Source: Chloroflexota bacterium
GTDB taxonomy: Bacteria; Chloroflexota; Anaerolineae; Aggregatilineales; UBA2796
Direction: 5' to 3'
DNA length: 47,769 nt
Assembly: GCA_021325095.1 (NCBI GenBank)
Contig: JAJPHV010000099.1
Coordinates: forward strand, 1 to 47,769
Positions 17,378-24,676 of the stretch are shown one piece after another. The notes below the pieces were generated by a model, which saw only the letters and a list, made by a program, of their open reading frames with translations, did no database searches and was not told the origin of the DNA. Numbering within the stretch: position 1 is the stretch's first letter; each line of letters starts with the position of its first letter. The translations under genes were made by a program, and so were the position numbers.

Positions 17378-18451
17378 TTGACCACATTACGTCTGCCGGG
17401 GTTGATCGACGTGCACGTTCACCTGCGCGAACCCGGTGCTGAATATAAAGAGGACTTCGAGTCGGGCAGCCGGGCGGCGCTGGCGGGTGGCTTCACGATG
17501 GTGCTGGCGATGCCCAATACGCAGCCACCGCTAATCGATGCTGCCAGCTTGAAGATCGCGGAAGACGCAGCTTCGGCAAAGGCGCTGTGCGATTACGGCT
17601 TCCACCTGGGCGCGAGTGGATCGAACGTCGAGACGGCAGCCGCATTGGCGCAGCGCGTGTGTGGATTGAAGATGTATCTGGACGCAACTTATGGGCCATT
17701 GCTCATTCAAGACCTGGCAACGCTTCGAGAACACTTCGCCCGCTGGCCCAAGGACCGGCCCATCCTATGCCACGCGGAAGAACGAACCCTGGCGGCGGTC
17801 CTGATGGTCGCCCATCTGGAAAGGCGCAGTGTGCACATTTGCCACGTCAGCCGCAAAGCCGAGATCGAACTGATCCGCGACGCAAAGATGCACGGCATCG
17901 ACGTGACCTGTGAAGTGACACCGCATCATCTGTTCATCGTGCAGGAGGATGTGCCCCGCTTCCTCTCGCCAGGGCGCAGCCAGGTTCGCCCCTCGCTGGC
18001 AACCAGAGCCGATCAGCAGGCGTTGTGGGACAATATGGAGTTCATCGATTGCATCGCCACAGACCACGCCCCACATACCCTTGCCGAAAAGGATGGAAAC
18101 GCTCCACCGCCCGGCTTCCCCGGCCTGGAAACGGCACTGGCGCTGATGCTGACCAGAGTTCATGCCGGGAACATCGAACTGGATGCCGTAACCGCCCGGA
18201 TGGTCGATAACCCCCGCCGCATCTTTGGCCTGCCTGAACAGCCGGAGACGTGGATCGAGGTTGATCCAGATGCGACCTGGACAGTCCGCAACGAGGAGGT
18301 CGTCTCGCGCTGCGGCTGGAGTCCGTTCGCCGGATCAGTCTTGCGCGGGCGCGTGCAGTCGGTCACGCTGCGCGGGGAATGTGTGTATCGTGGGGGGCAA
18401 TTTTTCGTAAAAGCTGGAACCGGGCGCAACGTCGCCCCGGCCTATCGATAG
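17378..18451 (+). CDS. pyrC: Dihydroorotase, CAD-like type
   Basis: A 357-residue amidohydrolase that cyclises carbamoyl-aspartate to dihydroorotate. Metal-site residues are visible: H13 and H15 in [10 protein letters not shown], Lys98 in GLKMYL (the carbamylated-Lys position), His132 in CHAEE, His156 in HICHVSRK, and Asp229 in TDHAPH. The sequence follows the dihydroorotase domain of animal CAD closely, e.g. [31 protein letters not shown] and [10 protein letters not shown], and is short like that domain rather than the 420-residue bacterial type. The start is TTG at 17378 with AGGAAAGG. It is the first structural gene of the operon, controlled by the leader attenuator. Confidence 0.95.
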   Translation: MTTLRLPGLIDVHVHLREPGAEYKEDFESGSRAALAGGFTMVLAMPNTQPPLIDAASLKIAEDAASAKALCDYGFHLGASGSNVETAAALAQRVCGLKMYLDATYGPLLIQDLATLREHFARWPKDRPILCHAEERTLAAVLMVAHLERRSVHICHVSRKAEIELIRDAKMHGIDVTCEVTPHHLFIVQEDVPRFLSPGRSQVRPSLATRADQQALWDNMEFIDCIATDHAPHTLAEKDGNAPPPGFPGLETALALMLTRVHAGNIELDAVTARMVDNPRRIFGLPEQPETWIEVDPDATWTVRNEEVVSRCGWSPFAGSVLRGRVQSVTLRGECVYRGGQFFVKAGTGRNVAPAYR

Positions 18452-18464
18452 AGGAGAGCGAATC

Positions 18465-19457
18465 ATGACCTTTGCCGCCAGTACGATTAACGTGGAGACG
18501 CACCGCCTGCCGTTCGAGGCCCAACACGACGGGCGTTTCAAGGGGCAGTCCATCCTGTCCATATCGCAATTCAACCTGGACGACCTGGGCTACGTCTTCG
18601 ACGTGGCCGAGGAATTCCGCCTGATGGTCAAGCGAGTCGGGTCATTGAATCTCCTCAGGGGCTATATCCTGGCGAACCTGTTCTACGAGCCGTCCACGCG
18701 CACATCGTCGTCGTTCCTGGCGGCAATGCAGCGCCTGGGTGGAACGGCCATTCCGATCAACGAAGTCCGCTATTCGAGTGTTTCCAAAGGCGAATCGCTG
18801 CCAGACACGATCCGCACCCTGGAAGCCTACGCGGACGTGATCGTGCTGCGCCATCCCGAAGTCGGTTCGGCAGCCCTGGCTGCCCAGTATGCGCGCAAGC
18901 CAATCATCAACGCAGGTGACGGAATCGGCGAGCACCCGACCCAGGCACTGCTCGACCTGTTCACAATCTTGCAGGAGCGCGGCGGGATCAGCGGCCTGAC
19001 GGTGACCATGCTTGGCGACCTGAAATATGGGCGTACCGTGCACTCGCTGGCGAAGCTGCTCTCCCTGTTTGACGTGCAGATCAATTACGTGTCGCCTGAA
19101 ATCCTGCGGATGCCCGCCGACCTGGTGAGCCAGCTTGCCGCCAAAGGCACGCGGCAGGCTGAATACACCGATCTGCGCGAGGTGCTCGGCGCGACGGACA
19201 TTCTGTACGTAACGCGCATCCAGAAGGAGCGTTTCACCGACCCGGCCGAGTACGACAGCGTGAAGGACAGCTACGTCATCACGCCGGAGATCATGGCGCA
19301 GGCCAGGCCGAACATGGTCTTGATGCACCCGCTGCCGCGCGTCGGCGAGATCAGTATGGACGTGGACAGCGACCCGCGCGCTGCCTACTTCCGCCAGATG
19401 GAATACGGCGTCTACGTGCGGATGGCACTGCTGGCGCTGGTGCTGGGGAAAGCCTGA
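18465..19457 (+). CDS. pyrB: Aspartate carbamoyltransferase catalytic subunit, CAD-like
   Basis: A 330-residue enzyme forming carbamoyl-aspartate from carbamoyl phosphate and aspartate. Carbamoyl-phosphate motif STRT is at 77-80 ([12 protein letters not shown]), SKGES at 107-111 supplies the mobile-loop Ser/Lys, and HPTQALLD is at 157-164. The C terminus ([11 protein letters not shown], then [11 protein letters not shown]) matches the ATCase domain of animal CAD almost residue for residue as I recall it, and a 30-residue N-terminal extension precedes the fold. No pyrI is present. The gene lies 13 bp after pyrC, with GGAGAG before the ATG, repeating the DHOase-ATCase order of CAD. Its stop overlaps pyrF by one base. 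Confidence 0.96.
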   Translation: MTFAASTINVETHRLPFEAQHDGRFKGQSILSISQFNLDDLGYVFDVAEEFRLMVKRVGSLNLLRGYILANLFYEPSTRTSSSFLAAMQRLGGTAIPINEVRYSSVSKGESLPDTIRTLEAYADVIVLRHPEVGSAALAAQYARKPIINAGDGIGEHPTQALLDLFTILQERGGISGLTVTMLGDLKYGRTVHSLAKLLSLFDVQINYVSPEILRMPADLVSQLAAKGTRQAEYTDLREVLGATDILYVTRIQKERFTDPAEYDSVKDSYVITPEIMAQARPNMVLMHPLPRVGEISMDVDSDPRAAYFRQMEYGVYVRMALLALVLGKA

Positions 19458-20866
19458 TGGACTTCTTTTCGATGCTTGGCGAGCGGGCAGAGAGGATCAA
19501 CAGCCTGCTGTGCGTGGGCCTTGATCCGCACGGCGAACTGCTGCCCGAACCCACTGCCGACGCTGCCCGTGATTTCTGTTTCCGGCTGATCGACGCGACG
19601 GCAGACGTAGCGCTGGCCTTCAAGCCGAACAGTGCCTTTTTTGAAGCGTTTGGCAGCGCCGGGTTTGCCGCGCTCAAGGATGTGATCGCCCACGTGCCGG
19701 AGAGTATCCCGGTCATCCTGGATGCCAAGCGCGGCGACATCGCCAGCACCGCCGAGGCGTATGCGCGGGCGGCCTTTGACGAACTGGGCGCGACGGCCAT
19801 CACCCTCAGCCCCTACCTGGGCCGGGATGCCATAGAGCCATTCGTCCGTCGGCCCGACAAGGGCGCGTTCATCCTGTGCAAAACGTCCAACCCCGGCGCG
19901 GACGAGATTCAGAATCTACCGGTGGATAAGCGTCCGCTGTATGGGGTCATCGCAGAGCGGGCGCTGTCGTGGAGCCAGTATCACAACGTCGGATTGGTCG
20001 TCGGCGCAACCGACGTTGAAGCAATGGCCCGCATTCGAGAAGTTTCGGACGCATGGCTCCTTGTGCCGGGCGTTGGCGCGCAAGGCGGCGATCTGCAAGC
20101 CGCACTGACTGCCGGACTCGGCGATTCCCATACCGGGCTGATCATCAACGTATCGCGCTCGATTGCGAAGGCAGCTGATCCGCGTGCTGAGGCAGCACGG
20201 CTGCGCAACCAGATCAACGACCTGCGCACGAAAGTGCGGCCTCATCGTAATCGTCCCAGCCAGCCTGATAGCCTGATCGACGGTTTGGCAAGGGCGCTGG
20301 CTCAGGCGGGCTGCGTGAAGTTCGGCAACTTCACGCTAAAATCCGGCAAGGTGTCACCTATCTATCTCGATCTGCGGCGGCTGGTATCCTACCCCGACGC
20401 ACTGCGCACCGTTGCCAGCGCCGTCAATCAGGTGCTCGGCGACCTGGAATTGGATCACATTGCTGCCATCCCCTACGCAGCGCTGCCCATCGGCACGGCA
20501 GCGGCCTTGCTGTCGGGCCACTCCCTGATCTACCCCCGGCGCGAGGTGAAAGGCTACGGGACGAAGGCCGACATCGAGGGCGTCTACCGAACTGGCGATA
20601 CAGCGGTGCTGCTGGACGATCTGGCGACGACGGGCGAAACCAAATTCGAGACGGTGGATAGGCTGAAAGCCGCCGGGTTGGTCATCACGGACATCGTGGT
20701 CGTCGTTGACCGTGAACAGGGCGCAAAACAGACAATTGAGGCGGCTGGCTACCGGTTTCATGCGGTTGCGACCCTGCGCCAACTGCTCGACGCCTGGCAG
20801 CGGCAGGGTGTTCTGTCCGCCGAGCAGCGCCGCATGGTGGACGCTTACTTGGCCGCAGAAACCTGA
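19457..20866 (+). CDS. pyrF-pyrE: Orotidine-5'-P decarboxylase / orotate phosphoribosyltransferase fusion
   Basis: A 469-residue bifunctional enzyme for the last two steps to UMP. Residues about 1-258 are an OMP decarboxylase of the second bacterial type, with the catalytic set D89-x-K91-x-x-D94 in LDAKRGDIAST and phosphate-binding PGVGAQGGD. A basic Pro-rich linker (about 258-270) leads to orotate phosphoribosyltransferase. There FGNFTLKSGKVSPIYLDLR binds orotate and VLLDDLATTGE (384-394) is the PRPP motif. The domain order is the reverse of eukaryotic UMP synthase (OPRT first). The ATG overlaps the pyrB stop by one base (TGATG), so translation is probably coupled. Confidence 0.96.
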   Translation: MDFFSMLGERAERINSLLCVGLDPHGELLPEPTADAARDFCFRLIDATADVALAFKPNSAFFEAFGSAGFAALKDVIAHVPESIPVILDAKRGDIASTAEAYARAAFDELGATAITLSPYLGRDAIEPFVRRPDKGAFILCKTSNPGADEIQNLPVDKRPLYGVIAERALSWSQYHNVGLVVGATDVEAMARIREVSDAWLLVPGVGAQGGDLQAALTAGLGDSHTGLIINVSRSIAKAADPRAEAARLRNQINDLRTKVRPHRNRPSQPDSLIDGLARALAQAGCVKFGNFTLKSGKVSPIYLDLRRLVSYPDALRTVASAVNQVLGDLELDHIAAIPYAALPIGTAAALLSGHSLIYPRREVKGYGTKADIEGVYRTGDTAVLLDDLATTGETKFETVDRLKAAGLVITDIVVVVDREQGAKQTIEAAGYRFHAVATLRQLLDAWQRQGVLSAEQRRMVDAYLAAET

Positions 20867-20878
20867 TCACGGTTCACT

Positions 20879-21955
20879 ATGTACCGCTTCCTGTACCGTC
20901 ATCTGCTGTCACGCCCGGACGCCGAACTGATCCACGACCTGACGTTGGGCGGGCTGCGGCGTGTCGGCGGGATCACTCCGGCACGGGCATTGCTGGAAAA
21001 GGTGTTCTCGCCCAATACCGAGGGCCTGGCGGTCAGCGCCCTGGGCCTGCAATTTGCCCACCCGCTTGGGCTGGCGGCGGGCTTTGACAAAAATGCCACG
21101 TGCATCCCGGCCATGAATGCGCTCGGCTTCAGCTTTGTCGAGGTCGGGACGGTCACGCCGCAGCCGCAGCCGGGCAATCCACGTCCGCGCCTGTTCCGCT
21201 TGACGGCGGATGAAGCATTCATCAACCGCATGGGCTTCCCAGGCGCTGGGCAGGAAGCAGTTCGCCACAATTTGCGCGCGTTACGAAAGCGCTGTCCCGT
21301 CGGCATCAGCCTGGGCAAGAACAAAGCGACTCCGCTGGCTGACGCGCCTCAGGACTATTGCGCGGTCCTCCACTGCCTGTATCCCTACGGCGATTTTTTC
21401 GTGGTCAACGTCAGTTCTCCGAATACGCCCGGCCTCCGGGAGCTACAGACCAGGGAACATCTGGACACCATCCTGACCAGCCTCAAAGCCAGCATGCATG
21501 ATCTGGCGAATGGTTCTCAGGCCAAACCGCTGCTCGTCAAAATCTCGCCGGACATGACCTGGGCGGAGATCGATACCGTCCTGGAACTTGCCCTGCGCTA
21601 CCAGATCAGCGGTGTCGTCGCCACTAACACGACCACTGATCATGCGGCGCTTCAGAACCAGTATGCAGGTGAAGTGGGCGGCCTGAGCGGGCGTCCCCTG
21701 CGCGAACGATCCAACGAGATCATCCGCTACATCTACCGACAGACGGGCGGAGAACTGTGCATTATCGGCGTTGGGGGAATCTTTTCGGGCGACGACATCT
21801 GGGACAAACTGCGGAGCGGGGCCACGCTCGTCCAGGCATACACCGGCCTGATCTATGGTGGCCCCGCGTTTGTCAAAAAGGCGCTGGCCCGGCTCCGCCA
21901 GCGAATGCGCGAAGAAGGCATCGACAGCCTGAGCGCGCTCAGGCCCTCACCCTAA
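20879..21955 (+). CDS. pyrD: Dihydroorotate dehydrogenase (quinone), class 2
   Basis: A 358-residue FMN enzyme oxidising dihydroorotate with membrane quinone. The amphipathic N-terminal extension of class 2 enzymes is present (MYRFLYRHLLSRPDAELIHD), followed by LAAGFDKNA, EVGTVTPQPQPGNP and RLFRL, and the catalytic loop NVSSPNTPGLR near residue 177-187 with the class 2 Ser. FMN-phosphate motifs GVGGIFSG and YTGLIYGGP are near the end. It lies 12 bp after pyrF-pyrE. The last few codons and the TAA stop lie inside a dispersed repeat that begins at 21945, so the Arg-Pro-Ser-Pro tail may be repeat-derived. Confidence 0.96.
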   Translation: MYRFLYRHLLSRPDAELIHDLTLGGLRRVGGITPARALLEKVFSPNTEGLAVSALGLQFAHPLGLAAGFDKNATCIPAMNALGFSFVEVGTVTPQPQPGNPRPRLFRLTADEAFINRMGFPGAGQEAVRHNLRALRKRCPVGISLGKNKATPLADAPQDYCAVLHCLYPYGDFFVVNVSSPNTPGLRELQTREHLDTILTSLKASMHDLANGSQAKPLLVKISPDMTWAEIDTVLELALRYQISGVVATNTTTDHAALQNQYAGEVGGLSGRPLRERSNEIIRYIYRQTGGELCIIGVGGIFSGDDIWDKLRSGATLVQAYTGLIYGGPAFVKKALARLRQRMREEGIDSLSALRPSP

Positions 21956-22033
21956 CTCCCTCTCCCAAAGGGCGAGGGACTTAAAGAGTCGGATAATCAC
22001 ACTTCCCCCGTAGGAGAAGGGCCGGGGATGAGG
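21945..22033. repeat. Dispersed CCTCACCC...GATGAGGG repeat, copy 2
   Basis: A degenerate copy of the intergenic element, starting CCTCACCCTAACTCCCTCTC and ending GGGGATGAGGG. It overlaps the final codons and stop of pyrD and fills the gap to the convergent metallo-hydrolase gene. It could fold as a bidirectional terminator. Confidence 0.6.
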
Positions 22034-22052
22034 GCCAAACTACCCGGCAGCT

Positions 22053-22898
22053 TCACCGGACGTACAGGTACAGTTCCCCCGGCTGCAAGTTGTGGTGCTT
22101 CTGGCGCGGATTCATCTGGCGCAGTTCGTCTGCCAGCGCTCCGGCGGGGATTGTATTCATCGGGTACATATCGTTGTGCCCGCCGATCAGCACGTCCCAT
22201 CCCAGTTCCTTCGACAGCCAGGCGGCCTCAATGGGCAGCAGATTGCCGGTAATATTCATCTGCTCGCGGTAGGCATCGCGCCCGTTGGCTGCGACCATTG
22301 CCACGTCGGCACGGGGCAACGCTTTCATGCGTTCCAGGTAGCCGGGGTAAGCCAGCGTGTCGCCGGAGTGGTAGAAGGTCACGCCGTTCATCTCGATCAG
22401 GAAGCCGAGCCAGCGATAGCCGCGCTGATCGTGATCGAGTTCATAGTGGGCGGCGGGGATGGCCGTCAGCCGGGCGCTGCCAAGCTGAATGGTCTTGTCG
22501 GTGGGGGCGACGATTCGGCGTTCCGGGGCGATGTCAGCTTCGTCTAGCACTTCCTGAGTCCAACCGCTGATCACGAATTTGGCCTGCGGGGAGGCGCTTG
22601 CCAGCGGGCCGAGCGTCATTGGGTCGGCGTGATCCATGTGTTCGTGCGAGCACAGCACGTAAGCAGCATTGGTGACATCGCCCGGCTCGACGGGCGGCGG
22701 AAAAGCGCGGCGGAAGAGCGTGGCATCAATGCGCTCCGCCACCGAGTCGGACAGGCACGGATCGACGTAGATGATTTCCGAACCGCCGCCCTTAAGCGCA
22801 ACGCCCATCTGCCCCAGGCCCCAGATCGCCAGACAGCCGGGCGGCACGCGCAGATCGTTCATCTGCCGGATCAGGTCTTTTCCGTAATATGTCGTCAT
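22053..22898 (-). CDS. UlaG-like metallo-beta-lactamase-fold hydrolase
   Basis: A 281-residue protein of the L-ascorbate-6-phosphate lactonase (UlaG) group. The metal motif is HEHMDH at residues 85-90 (CSHEHMDHADP), with further ligands in AAHYELDHD, the HSGDT block and GGHNDMYP near the C terminus. The N terminus (GLGQMGVALKGGGSEIIYVDPCLSD) is typical of UlaG. No ascorbate transport or ula genes are adjacent, so the substrate is unknown and could be another phosphorylated lactone. A dispersed repeat lies on each side. The family assignment is firm, the specific reaction is not. Confidence 0.85.
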   Translation of the reverse strand: MTTYYGKDLIRQMNDLRVPPGCLAIWGLGQMGVALKGGGSEIIYVDPCLSDSVAERIDATLFRRAFPPPVEPGDVTNAAYVLCSHEHMDHADPMTLGPLASASPQAKFVISGWTQEVLDEADIAPERRIVAPTDKTIQLGSARLTAIPAAHYELDHDQRGYRWLGFLIEMNGVTFYHSGDTLAYPGYLERMKALPRADVAMVAANGRDAYREQMNITGNLLPIEAAWLSKELGWDVLIGGHNDMYPMNTIPAGALADELRQMNPRQKHHNLQPGELYLYVR

Positions 22899-22918
22899 AA
22901 TGCTCCTTGATTAATTCG

Positions 22919-22989
22919 CCTCACTCTGGAAGGCATGGCGTAGCCAGGCTTGTTCTCCTCTCTGCTTGCGGAGAGGGGCCAGGGTGAGG
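22919..22989. repeat. Dispersed repeat, copy 3
   Basis: Bounded by CCTCACTC and GGGTGAGG, with core CCTCTCTGCTTGCGGAGAGG shared exactly with the copy near 42.69 kb. It lies between two co-directional genes, just upstream of the UlaG-like gene. Confidence 0.65.
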
Positions 22990-23011
22990 TTCTGCCTGAC
23001 TCAAGCGATAT

Positions 23012-23965
23012 TCAAACTGCCGGGGTCAGCTTTCCAGCGATGACCGGAATGCCCAGGCCCGGCGCGCCCGGACTCGACATGATGTACTGCTGGCCGTAGC
23101 GCGCCAGGATCTCCAGGCCGATGGCGGCCCGGTGCACGCGCTCGCGCCCGGTCTGGATGGCGGCGCCTTCCAGATGTGCACCGCTCGGATAGATATTCGG
23201 CGCGTTGCGCAGGCCAAACTTGAGATAGATCGGTGCGCCGACGCGGATCAGTTCGGGCAGTTCATAATAACGGGTGAAGCCGCCCAGTCCGTCCGGCCCT
23301 TCGATGTACAGGTCAATCGGGATCGAGATCACCTGTCGGAGCGCCGCCAGCCGTGCCAACGAAATGTCCGAGGCGACGTTGATCGTGTTCAGTCCGGCGT
23401 CTTCCAGCAGCTTGATACCGATGGGGTTAGCGGCCCCGACCAGCGCCGACGCCTTCATAATCAGGTCGGGTGGCAGGATGCCACGTTCGCGCGCCTTGCC
23501 GATCAGCCAGATCAGCCCCTCGTCCGCAGGCAACACGCTGCGCAGACCTAGCTCCACACCGCGCATCACGTCGGTCAGTGCGTAGACGAGCTGATCCATG
23601 CCCGTATGCCGCCAGGCGAATATCTTGCCGTCCGGCGTGAGCGGTTGGGCCGTGCCTTCCCAGGGCGCACGCGGCCCCACAAACAGGCAGACTTCCATCC
23701 TGTTTTCGTGGCCGAGCCGTGCCATCTCGCGGATTTCGGCCTCACTGAGCAGCATGATCCCGCTGCCCTGCGAGACGCGATGTACGGTAACGCCCAACGT
23801 CCTGGCCGTATCGATGACGGCTTGCAAGGCGGCAGGCCCTTCGACGCTGGGAATCTCAATGCGATAATGCGCGCCATCCGGAAATCGCAGCGGCGATGAG
23901 GGCAGATCGTGGCGATCACCGGGCGGCAGACCCAGATCCTGTAGGAATTTCCTGGCAGCGTCCAC
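23012..23965 (-). CDS. U32-peptidase-like TIM-barrel protein
   Basis: A 317-residue protein. Conserved-looking stretches include RIEIPSVEGPAALQAVI, VHRVSQGSGIMLLSEAEI, and NPIGIKLLEDAGLNTINVAS followed by RYYELPELIRVGAPIYLKFG, which fit an alpha/beta barrel of the U32 type. The U32 catalytic signature itself is not obvious, so proteolysis or hydroxylation is not claimed. I placed the start at the GTG at 23965, because AGGGGG precedes it and the residues upstream to 24052 overlap the promoter. A consensus promoter and an inverted repeat lie directly upstream, so this gene is probably regulated by a dedicated DNA-binding protein. Confidence 0.55.
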   Translation of the reverse strand: MDAARKFLQDLGLPPGDRHDLPSSPLRFPDGAHYRIEIPSVEGPAALQAVIDTARTLGVTVHRVSQGSGIMLLSEAEIREMARLGHENRMEVCLFVGPRAPWEGTAQPLTPDGKIFAWRHTGMDQLVYALTDVMRGVELGLRSVLPADEGLIWLIGKARERGILPPDLIMKASALVGAANPIGIKLLEDAGLNTINVASDISLARLAALRQVISIPIDLYIEGPDGLGGFTRYYELPELIRVGAPIYLKFGLRNAPNIYPSGAHLEGAAIQTGRERVHRAAIGLEILARYGQQYIMSSPGAPGLGIPVIAGKLTPAV

Positions 23966-24008
23966 TGTAGCCCCCTGGTGGGTAGTAGGACAGGCGGTTA
24001 GCCCATTC

Positions 24009-24042
24009 CAGTCACCCTCAACATAGTACGCTGAGGTGACTG
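24009..24042. promoter_or_regulatory. Inverted repeat over the -10 region
   Basis: CAGTCACCCTCA (24009-24020) faces TGAGGTGACTG (24032-24042), an 11-bp inverted repeat with one bulged base. It spans the -10 box of the U32-like gene, so it is a good operator candidate. The arm GAGGTGACTGAT recurs at 24332-24343, together with an AGTCACC half-site at 24311-24317. Confidence 0.5.
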
Positions 24043-24052
24043 ATACTGTCAA
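24023..24052 (-). promoter_or_regulatory. Sigma-70-type promoter of the U32-like gene
   Basis: On the minus strand TTGACA (24047-24052) is followed after 18 bp by TACTAT (24023-24028). Transcription would start near 24016, about 50 nt before the GTG at 23965. Confidence 0.65.
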
Positions 24053-24342
24053 GGAATTGTCTGGCTGCCTTCAATCCAGGTGGACGACTTCGGTAATGCG
24101 GGCGAAACTGTGGACATCGCCAGAATTAGCATGTCGGACACCGCCAAACCTCAGCGGAATGGTCGTGTCGAACGCTTTTCCCGCACCTTGAAGGCGCGGA
24201 CCTCATCGATTTGCTGGAACGGCATGATTTTGATTTTGACGGCGCCTGGGTCGGCTCTCGAACACTGCCTGGAGCGCGAGTCCAAGACCTGCTGCCCAGA
24301 AATGCGGAAAAGTCACCCGGCACAGCCTTTGGAGGTGACTGA
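24053..24342. other. Unresolved stretch with possible gene remnants
   Basis: No intact gene is supported here. A plus-strand frame without a clear start reads LEGADLIDLLERHDFDFDGA and onward to a stop near 24343. Another plus frame contains PQRNGRVERFSRTLK, resembling the end of an integrase core. A minus frame reads AFDTTIPLRFGGVRHANSGD. All are short. The region may hold decayed fragments. Confidence 0.3.
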
Positions 24343-24594
24343 TTACCTGCCTTCGGTGACTTCGATAATTTCGTCGGCCAGCAGACCATGCGCCTCACGG
24401 TGCACGGCTATCGCCGCCTCTTTGTCCGGGGCCTCGACAAGGCAAAATGCGCGTCCGGTGTTCAAGTCATACCAGTATTTCAAGTATCGAACGCCGTATT
24501 TGGCCTGGACTTCAAGGTCTTTTCTGTGTGCTTCTTCAATACCTTCGGAGGTCATCCCTTCCACTTTGTGGTGAATGTCCAGGTAGAGCGGCAT
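24343..24594 (-). CDS. DUF4242 (SCO4226-like) small protein
   Basis: An 83-residue ferredoxin-like-fold protein. MPLYLDIHHKVEGMT, then KYWYDLNTGRAFCLVEAPDK and AVHREAHGLLADEIIEV match the DUF4242 family, whose Streptomyces member SCO4226 binds nickel through His-rich sites. The DIHHK and HREAHG residues are candidate ligands. The ATG at 24594 has GGAG upstream; the upstream extension to 24675 is not family sequence. It lies downstream of the LuxR/STAND regulator on the same strand (gap 82 bp) and may be co-transcribed. Its physiological role is unknown. Confidence 0.8.
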   Translation of the reverse strand: MPLYLDIHHKVEGMTSEGIEEAHRKDLEVQAKYGVRYLKYWYDLNTGRAFCLVEAPDKEAAIAVHREAHGLLADEIIEVTEGR

Positions 24595-24676
24595 GACGAA
24601 CTCCTTTCCTGATCTCACTGAATGTTCGAGAGGGCAGGTCGTGACGTCGGATGATCGGCGTCGGGATGGACACACG

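Noticed and set aside
24128..24220. Integrase-like PQRNGRVERFSRTLK peptide as a transposase remnant
   Set aside because: Only about 15 residues fit, no DDE residues or terminal repeats are visible, so no insertion element is called.
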